Assembly (NCBI GenBank): GCA_944472135.2
Contig: OX235265.1
Location: 95,698,984 to 95,762,983 of the forward strand
DNA: 64,000 bases
Origin: Trichobilharzia regenti
Taxonomy: Eukaryota > Platyhelminthes > Trematoda > Strigeidida > Schistosomatidae
Direction of reading: 5' to 3'
This document shows, in pieces, positions 48,101 through 57,100 of the stretch. The position numbers were made by a program, and so were the translations under genes. Below the pieces are notes generated by a model. That model had not been told where the DNA came from and searched no databases. It was given only the letters and a program-made list of their open reading frames with translations. How positions within the stretch are numbered: the first letter of the stretch is position 1; every line of letters begins with the position of its first letter.

Positions 48101-51100
48101 TTCCGTCTTTTTTTTCTCTTCCTCGTCTGTTTTCGTTCTTGTTTTTTCCTTTAGAGCATTTTTCGTTCGCTGTGTGTCTGATTCTTAGTCCCTCAATCTT
48201 CGTTTAATCCACCTAATTTTTTTTTCAGCTATAAAAACAGTTATTTTAAGTTTGTTTCCATGCTTTCCCTGTTCACATTTATAATTCGTTTGAAATAACT
48301 ATTTTACAATTATATCTTAATATTGTGCAATTTTTGTGTTTCTAAGGCTTTTGTAATCTATATTCACACGTCCTAACTTTCATTTCAGGCTCAAATTATT
48401 TTTTCAGTTAAAAAAACTAGTTATTTTAATTTTGTTTCCATACTCCTCCTGATCACACTTGTAATCCGTTTAAAATAACCATTCTACAATTATATTCTAA
48501 TCCTGTGTAATTTTTTGTTTCTATGCCTCTTGTAATCTATATTCATACTTCCTAACTAACATGTCAAGTTGAAAATTTTGATTTCAATTCGTTTCCATGC
48601 TCATTTTGTTCACACCTGTAGTTCGTCCTATCCCTGCGTTTCTAAACCTCTTGTAATTCATATCAAGTCGAAAATAATTATCACCTTCGATTCGCCTTTA
48701 AAATTATTTCTCCAGTTATCAAATATTAATTTTTTGCATACGTTGTAACTATTTTCTAATCCTATGAAATCTTGTCTCTAAGCCTCTTGTAATCTATATT
48801 CGTACCTTCAAACTATCATATCAAGTTGAAAATTATTATCACCTTCGTTACTATGTGAAATTAAACAAATAATAATTCTATCCATGTTAAAATAATCTAT
48901 ATAAATGCCTTTTTACAGCTTTTGAGAATGAAATCGCCGAAAAGATATCTTTGCTGAACTTCGTGTTCTCTTTTTTCTAATGTTTATATGGGTATTTTCC
49001 AATAACCTTTGACCCCACCGTATATATAACCACCCACCACCTGAACAAATGTACAGTTTTGAATTGTATGGTTTTATTGATAGATATCCGGTAATACAAG
49101 CCAATTACTTAACTGTATTGGTATTCTTGTCGTATAAATCTGTTGAATGCTATGGCAGCATACCAATGATGGTAGAAAGCTCACTGACCAAGCACGAAGG
49201 CGGCCAAGATCAATCCCTAGTCGCAAAACACTCTTACACCTCTCCTAACCAGCAAGGGGTATGTAAAAGAGGAGACGTTGAACGTCAGGCTAGCAACCCT
49301 ATCCTGTAAAGAAACAACACAACAACAGCTACTGAAACCCCACAGCCTAAAGTCTGAAGCTCCGTGTTTCACTCACAATGCAAAGGATATAAGAGAAACT
49401 TATCTATCTAAATAATAATTTTATTTATTATTGTACATTACGGGGTTATACTTTGTTTTTGTTTTTTTTTTTTGTTTTTTCGCTGTCTATTTACAAAAAG
49501 GTTCGAGTTATGATATGCATAAGTTGGATATTCCCAGCAGCTTTATTCACACCCGTCATTTTTGGTTGGTCCTATTTAACTGGAGAACCAGAACGTGAAA
49601 TTTTCAAATGTGAAGTCTCTTTCACCTATCATCCAGTCTTCAATACAACATTGACGATAGGCTATTTTTGGACTACACTAGTGGTCATGTGTAGTCTATA
49701 CGTTGGTATCTATAATGTAGCACGTCGGTTACAAGCAAAATCCATAGATAATAATAAACGTTTAACACAATTTTTATCAAAAATTGATAATAAACAAATG
49801 TTAACACAACAAAATACATCAAATAATACAAATTCACTCGAAGACGATGATGCTAATGATAATGATGATGACAATGTCGAGAAGGTGAAGAAGATACACA
49901 AAATAATAATCGATTATCAAATCCTCAGTGTTTCAATTCAAATTGTTTAAATAAGTATCCAACGAATTCAAATAATAATGTGGCGGGATATTTAACAAAT
50001 CAAACTTATTGTTTGAATAAAACAACAAAAGATATGTTCAAGGAGTCCAATGAATTCGTTGACTGTAATTTTATGAATAAATCTGATAAAATAGATGGAA
50101 CAGATAAAATTCAACTGTAAGTTGTACAACATTATTGATTTATCGAGTTATTTGATTTCAGTAACTTTTAATTACATAGCTTTTATATTTTCACTAACTA
50201 AAGACACCTATTATAAACTTTAAAAGACTTATTGGTGAACAAAGAATGTTCCTTTCGATAATTTCTTCATCAGGTTCTGCAGTTATATATTCATAATGGT
50301 TAACGAACCATTTCTATTGACAATATTTATGTTTTTTAAATAACATGGAGTCGATAAGATGGATAGATTACAGATCGAGAGCATCCGTAAGTCATAATAT
50401 ACATTAATATAATTCTAAACTGAATGCCAGATAAATCAGAAGGTCAGAGTAGCAACAGTGGCTCGATCTATTTCTTCTACACGTAGAGTTCTGGTTGTTT
50501 TAAGCAAATTGCTCAATGGCTATTGCTGTTTGCAGTTTTCGGTATCTAGAGGCTTTTGGCAATTTATTTAGTACCCAATAGATGATGAAAAAGGACTCTT
50601 CAAATATGGCTTTATCGCCTATATGGACAAATTGGTCTAATATCGAACTATTGATGTTTTTTATTGCACCTTTATTTGTTTTTACGAGTTGATCACGGAT
50701 TGATGTCAGTTAGAGAACCTTTGAAAACACCGGGAGTATTGTTTATTCCAAGTTTGGGAATCTTCGGCAGTATGCAATCATCTCCAGGGTTAGAACCGAG
50801 GACTTTCGGTGGTGGGTGCGTAATGTAAATAATGAAGGTAATAGGGAATTCAAAGCCTCTATAGCAAATCTATGTGAAGAAAGAACACCACAGACTCTAT
50901 GGAGGATTCTTAATAAGAGTGTAATTAGTAAGCGTGGCATTGAAACCAACCAACCAACTCACTTACAAACCTTGTCGTGTTAAAAGAGCATGTAATAACT
51001 CCAATTAGGAAAAATAATATCTGTATCACCAAATACTATGTAATGACTGTGAGGTCAATTATTATTATTATTCCTACTGGAAAATAGGGAGGGCTTCAAC

Positions 51101-54100
51101 AATATATCTCCACTTTGTCTTGCCTTCTGTCCTCCTCTTCATCTGGTTACACGATGGCTCAAACTCTCTCATTTCTATTCAAGTGTTGGTTTGTAGGGAT
51201 TTGATTGGTTTCAGGATTTCATCATGAGCTGACATTAGTTAGAGAACCATTGGAAAACCTGGGAGTACTGGACAGCTGTTTCGTCCTAGTTTGGGACTCT
51301 TCAGCAGTACGCACCCACCGGGATTCGAACCCAGGACCTTCCGGTTACAAGGCGACCTCGTATACCATTAGGCCACTGGGACCCGATCCAATGGCCCTTG
51401 AATTCTAACTTCTGCCAATTCACGACATAGCGCGACCGCTAGCCAATGTCTTCGGCGAGTATTTGTCCTCACACCCGACCAGCTGCACCCTACTGGTCAC
51501 GACTTCTCTCTCATTTCTTCCTCATACAGTCTCCTCCATGTCACCTTAGCACTCGTTGCTTCCCGTTTGGATTCCACTCGACGAGGTGACCTCTTCAATG
51601 CATGCCCGATCGATCTCCATTGTTGAGCCATGCCTCTTAGTTGGTTTGTTCCCAGCTAGAGTTTCTTGTTGCTAATTCTTTCTGGCCATCCGGCCATTTG
51701 ATCTTCAGCATGGAGTGGACGAAGGCAGCTCTTGATGGAAGTCAACAACTGGCTGTTGTGAATTCTTTTTTATGTTACACACTGGCCAGTTTCTAACCCA
51801 TATAGAAGGACCAACTTGACGTTGGTGTTGAAAATGAGAATCTTGTTCTTTACGCTAATTGAGTGTAAGAGATTCCCAAACTGGTTTCACATTGATAAAG
51901 GAGTAACCTTGCCTTTCCTATTCTGGGTGACTGTCTTTGACATTTTCATCCGTTCTGACTGTTTGTAGTTGAAACGAGATGCTTCCTAGATAGGCGAAGG
52001 AAGCAATTAACCTCTGTTAAATCTCCCCCCCCCACTTGATGGTGATTGCTACTGGTTTTTTTTTGCTATTCGTTGGTCTGTTAGTCGATTTTACCACCGC
52101 CCATCTTCTGTGTTTTCACCTGGAGTTCTGTCTTCACTGGCTGCTTCTTCAGTCAGTTTGTTGGTTTTCGCCTGTAGGTCTTCGAGTTTGTATGACATTA
52201 AACATAAATCATCCACGAAATCTAGATCTTTCAAAGTCTTCTTATCAGTCCAGCGTATTCATGTCTTCTAGATCACAACGCACAGTGGTCTCCATAATCC
52301 AGTCCATCACAATTAAGAATATATAATCGGTGATAATAGGCAGTCAGCGTTGTCTTACTCCTGCATTCACTTCGAACACCTCACTGAGTTCACCTTGTGG
52401 TGAGAGCAGGCCGTGAGAAAATATGAGCAAGGCTGATTCAACAACCAATCACAGCAAGTTAACGTGGCAAAATATGATTCGCAGATAGAGAACTCCATTT
52501 GTCGAGGAATCCCGAAACAACCAATCAGAAGCCTGCGTTTGTCTGCCTAACTTCTGATAAACAACCAATCAGATGACTGCGCTTGTCTACTTGCATAAGC
52601 TATAATAATGTATGTGAAATATGTATAAATACGTGTTGATTTTCATAATAAAACGATCTGTTGCCTGGCCCTTGTCTTCTGTTGTTACAACCTGACTTGT
52701 TACATTGTCATATAGCTGCTGAATAAGGTTGATAAAGACTTTGGCACTTAACGCCGTAGTGTTGAAGCAGTTTCAAATTACTTCTCCGTCAACGCTGTCT
52801 GTCGAAGGCCTTTTCGATGTCAATGAATTTGTTGAGGTACAAGTTTGACAGCGATTCTATGCTTTGTTCGATGATGATGATGCAGAGAGTTGCAATTTGA
52901 TCAGTATAATGATTTGCCTTTCCTGAATCTACCTTGTTCTGGTGGGTGGCGGAGTTCTGTATCCATGCATCCTTTATTCTCTCCAGGATGATGTGACTTG
53001 GTATTTTACTTGGCGTGGACAAGAGCATGATCCTGCGCCACATTTAGTACAGGCCTAAGACGCCCTTCTTTGCAGCTTGACGTGGTAGCCAGTCTTTATT
53101 CCAATCGGATGATACCCTACCTTCTTCCCAAACCTTCCGCAATAATGGCGTGAACACATCTGCCGCACTCTTTGAGTCCGTTTTTAGTGCTTCGGGGTGG
53201 GGAAATTCCGCCCGGTCCTGCTGCTTACCAGGACTTCAGTAGCTTGATCGCATTTAGGATTTTTGATTTCGTTGGAGATCGGTGTTAGTTAGATCATTAG
53301 AACATAGAAGTTTACCAAGAGGTAGAATGATTGACTCCGCTAAGATAAACAATCTGAAATTCATTCACTTGTATGCAATCACACAATTGATTAGGATAGT
53401 GTAAAATACATTAGAAAGTAATATTGTTAGAATAAAAGTAACAGAAAGGGAGACAGGTTATTCACCGAATCTTTGCTCAGCAAATCGACACCAAAGACTC
53501 GCAATCGAATCAACGCAACGCCTATACTGCATATATGGAAAATTACAATAAGCAACAAAGGGAAGAGAGCATATACATCCAGATGTCACGTGTGAGGATG
53601 GATTTCTCACCGACGACATTGTTTGAAGTCGCACTAAATCACAAATTCGTAGAAGTTAGAATTCATTAGCCATTGAATTGGTCCTGGTGGCTGAATAGTA
53701 TATGAGCTTGCCTTGTACCGGAAGGTGCTGGGTTCGAACCTTGGCGTTGGATGGGTACTGCCGGTGATTCCCAAACTAGGTTGATGAATCAGCTGTCTGG
53801 CAGTACTCCAATGCCAAAAACAAAACTAAACCTTACAAACCAAACTATTGGGAAACATATCTATAAAACAAATTTTGAAGCCGTTTGGATACATCGATAC
53901 GATTATGACCAGTAATAAATTGTGCTCAACATCATCCAGTTATTAATAATATATCACTGACTGTGTGTTATCTCAAATAAATTTATCTAACATAAAAATA
54001 GTATGACCGCATATCGTTTATTCAGAACTATATATAATTCATTAGGGAGTAAGTTCAAGAGCTATTGAGAATAGTTAATGTCTTCTCGCTGACCAACTTA

Positions 54101-57100
54101 AATTCACCTTTTAATCTTCATTAACAACAAAAGTATTTCAAGTTCTGTCACAAAGTGATATCAGTTAGAGAACCTTTGGAAAACCTAAGAATACTAGACA
54201 GCTGCTTTGTCCTAGTTTGGAAGTGGGATTTGGTCCCAGTGGCTAAAAAGCCTACGACCTGGCGCTGCAGCCAGAAGATCCTGGAGCCCAAAAAGCTTGG
54301 GTGAGTAGAACAGAAAAGTTTCAAACTGATGGTACGAAACGGCTGTCCAGGTCTCTACAAATGCTACACATTTTAATATATGTGAAAAACTTAGGCACTG
54401 CGGTAGTAAGTAATTCATATTAGTTTGTGTATTAGATGTATCACACAGTGAAGAAACAGTATCATATACTGGATGATGTTTCCAACTAAATTTATTGCGG
54501 TTCATAATCATATCAATTACAATCACACAACTTCGAAACTTGAGTTTTATGGTTTTCTTTGTTCTCTTCTATTTGTCGTCGTAGGGGTAGTAGAATTTTC
54601 CTGATATCTGGCAGGACAGGTGTTAAATCATCCCTATTACATGTATTTGTAGTTGATTCGGAAAACAATTCTTCTGTTGTCAATCTCTCCCTCCACCTTG
54701 TGACATCAGATTTTAAAATTGTCATCTTGTCCCATCATCCTATTGTATGGTTGTGTATAATTGCTTGTGGTGTAGTGCTATAGCTGAACTATTCTCTAGA
54801 TTTCTTATCTTATTTGGTCAACCAATCTAGACTTTACTAGGTTTTTATGCTCGGCTAGTCTGACTGCCACCGTTCTACTAGTTTGACCTATGTATTTGAC
54901 CTGACAATCATCTCAGGTAGGATATTAGATAAACTCAATTGTTCTGTTTTGAAGGCTCCACAGGATCCTCTAACCAACAAAGCTTGTTTCTAATTGAGTT
55001 TCTAGGTTTGAATACCGGCCACTTTTATTCCTGCCTTTTAAGGAATTCTGCATAATTTGGTTTCCGAGGTTCCCTCTTTGTATGAAAGCACTACTGATGA
55101 TTTAGTGCGTCGGTGGCACAGTGATTAGGACTCTCACCGACCATGCACATGGTCCGAGGTTCGATCCCCTGCCGAAGAACACCTGATATCTATGGTCGGC
55201 CTGCAAAATTTGGGCTACCGATATCCATGCTGAAAATTCCATACTTGTACCAAAAATACAGTGTGGAATCAAGCTGTAATCAAAAAATATATATATAAAA
55301 TATTTTCCTCATCACATGCTCTCCTCTATCTCATCCTCGAAACGATACCTAACCTTTCGCTTTCCCTTCAGATTTCCCTTGACAGTCTAACGTATGATTT
55401 CATGTGAAGATCTCCTCCTACGCGTATTTTCAATCTATCTCCAGTCCACTGTCTATCAGAGTTAATTTTTGCTTGTCTTTTTCAACTGGCCATGTAATCT
55501 TCAGTAGTGTGACAGTGAAGGAGACAAACTATTGTTGAAAGTCTCCAGTAAGGCTGTTCGAAATGCTTTTCCTGACCTATTTAACCATGTCTCTGAACTA
55601 ATATAAAAGCACAGACTAATTTCCTCGTGTGTTTATCACTTTTCTGCAGATATTCCTTGACAACAGTTAGTCAGTATCAACGTACATCACCGAAAAACTT
55701 GAAACATCATCATCACATTGGTGGTGAAAGTGGATCTGCTTCACAACAAAGTGATCAACTTCAATGCGGTCACTTTCAATATGAAAATAAAACTTCTAAT
55801 GATTGTTCAGTCTATCATAATAGTGATAGTATCCTGAATACATCTCAGACACATCAAACTAGTATATCGACAACAGCAACAGCAACAACTGCTCATGAGG
55901 ACAAACAGGTGGATGCGCATAGAAAAGACTCTTCATCATCAATAAATGATGAAATTTTCTTCCTACCGTCTGTCAACTTTTATATACCATCACCAAAAGT
56001 TTCAACGCCTTCAACAATTCAAAGTGAACAGTCGCTATCACCGAAATATACCTATTCTGAGAATAATTCACCTGTATGGATTAGAAAAAAGGATAATTGT
56101 TATGATTCTGGTTTAAATTTATACGAATGTGATCTTTGTCCACAAGTATTGAAATGTCAACAGTTTATAAGTGATAAAAATTCCTGTGAAAATGGTGTAT
56201 ACTACTATTTATCTGATTCACCATCATGGGATCAATGTCCGCCGACATGTTGTTTAACTGATAAAGTAAGTCCGGAGTTTATTATCCTTCAATAATCATA
56301 AATTCATATATTATATGTATAAAAATGCAATAATAATTCGTGTAGTTCGACGGTTAAATCCTTGGCAACTGCACCTCATGTAGTTCAGGGTTTGATTCTC
56401 AGTCAACGCGCTCTTAAACCTTCCTAAGCCGTTGATGAACCAAGCAAAGAGAGAAGGTTTGGCTTCAGGCTACTAACTCCACTCCTTAAGACAACACCAT
56501 TGCTACTGAAACTTCAAGAGTCAAACTTTTAACCTTAGGTTCCAGTCGAAACGGGAAGGGATTTAGGAAATGGAATATCAGAAATAAAATTAAGAAAATT
56601 TATGTGACAATTAAAACTGAATGTACGTGTGGCCATACATACATATGGAGAGGACTTATCTATCTCTGCAAGTAAGGGCTGGCTTCAGAGCATAGTCCTA
56701 AATGGTTCCAGAAACAAATGGAATCCCCAGAACCCAATACTGGTGAGAACAGACAACCTAGCTCCTCTACTGCGAAACATATTATAGAGACAGGACATAA
56801 AATTGGTGTTCATACATCTTTTAAACCTATCTAAAAAACGTGTTTGGGTTGTATCCTAAAGTTTATGGAGGCCCAAGCTGGCAATAAGGAAGTGTAAACC
56901 ACTTTTATACTTTCCAAAACAATTCGTCATCACACAAAGCCTTCCTTGGTAAACTTTTTTTTTTATACTAGCCAGGACAGATGTACTATAACAATACTAC
57001 TATTGTTTGAAATGTGTTGGGCATATACATTACACGATTCGGAGAAATTAATTCATTTTATGCATACCTTTGTTATTTTAATTTTGATTATTTTTTCCGA

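Larger units (their letters stand above)
51060..53300 (-). pseudogene. LINE-A fragment A11 with two nested insertions
   Basis: Order matches A4, split by SINE-C at 51177-51505 and solo LTR 4 at 52396-52689. The - strand 53043-52789 reads [20 protein letters not shown] and [14 protein letters not shown] (RT blocks). In GPCR intron 2. Confidence 0.8.

Noticed and set aside
49884..49890. Alternative exon 2 donor AAG|GTGAAG avoiding the frame error
   Set aside because: It would end in phase 0, but the exon 3 acceptor needs two leftover bases, which only the donor at 50117 supplies.
49872..49890. Programmed ribosomal frameshift in the receptor
   Set aside because: No slippery heptamer or obvious downstream structure; such frameshifting is not known in this receptor family. 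An indel is simpler.
26188..52689. LTRs 3 and 4 as the two ends of one provirus
   Set aside because: They are 26 kb apart with host exon 2 between, and each has its own distinct 4-base duplication.
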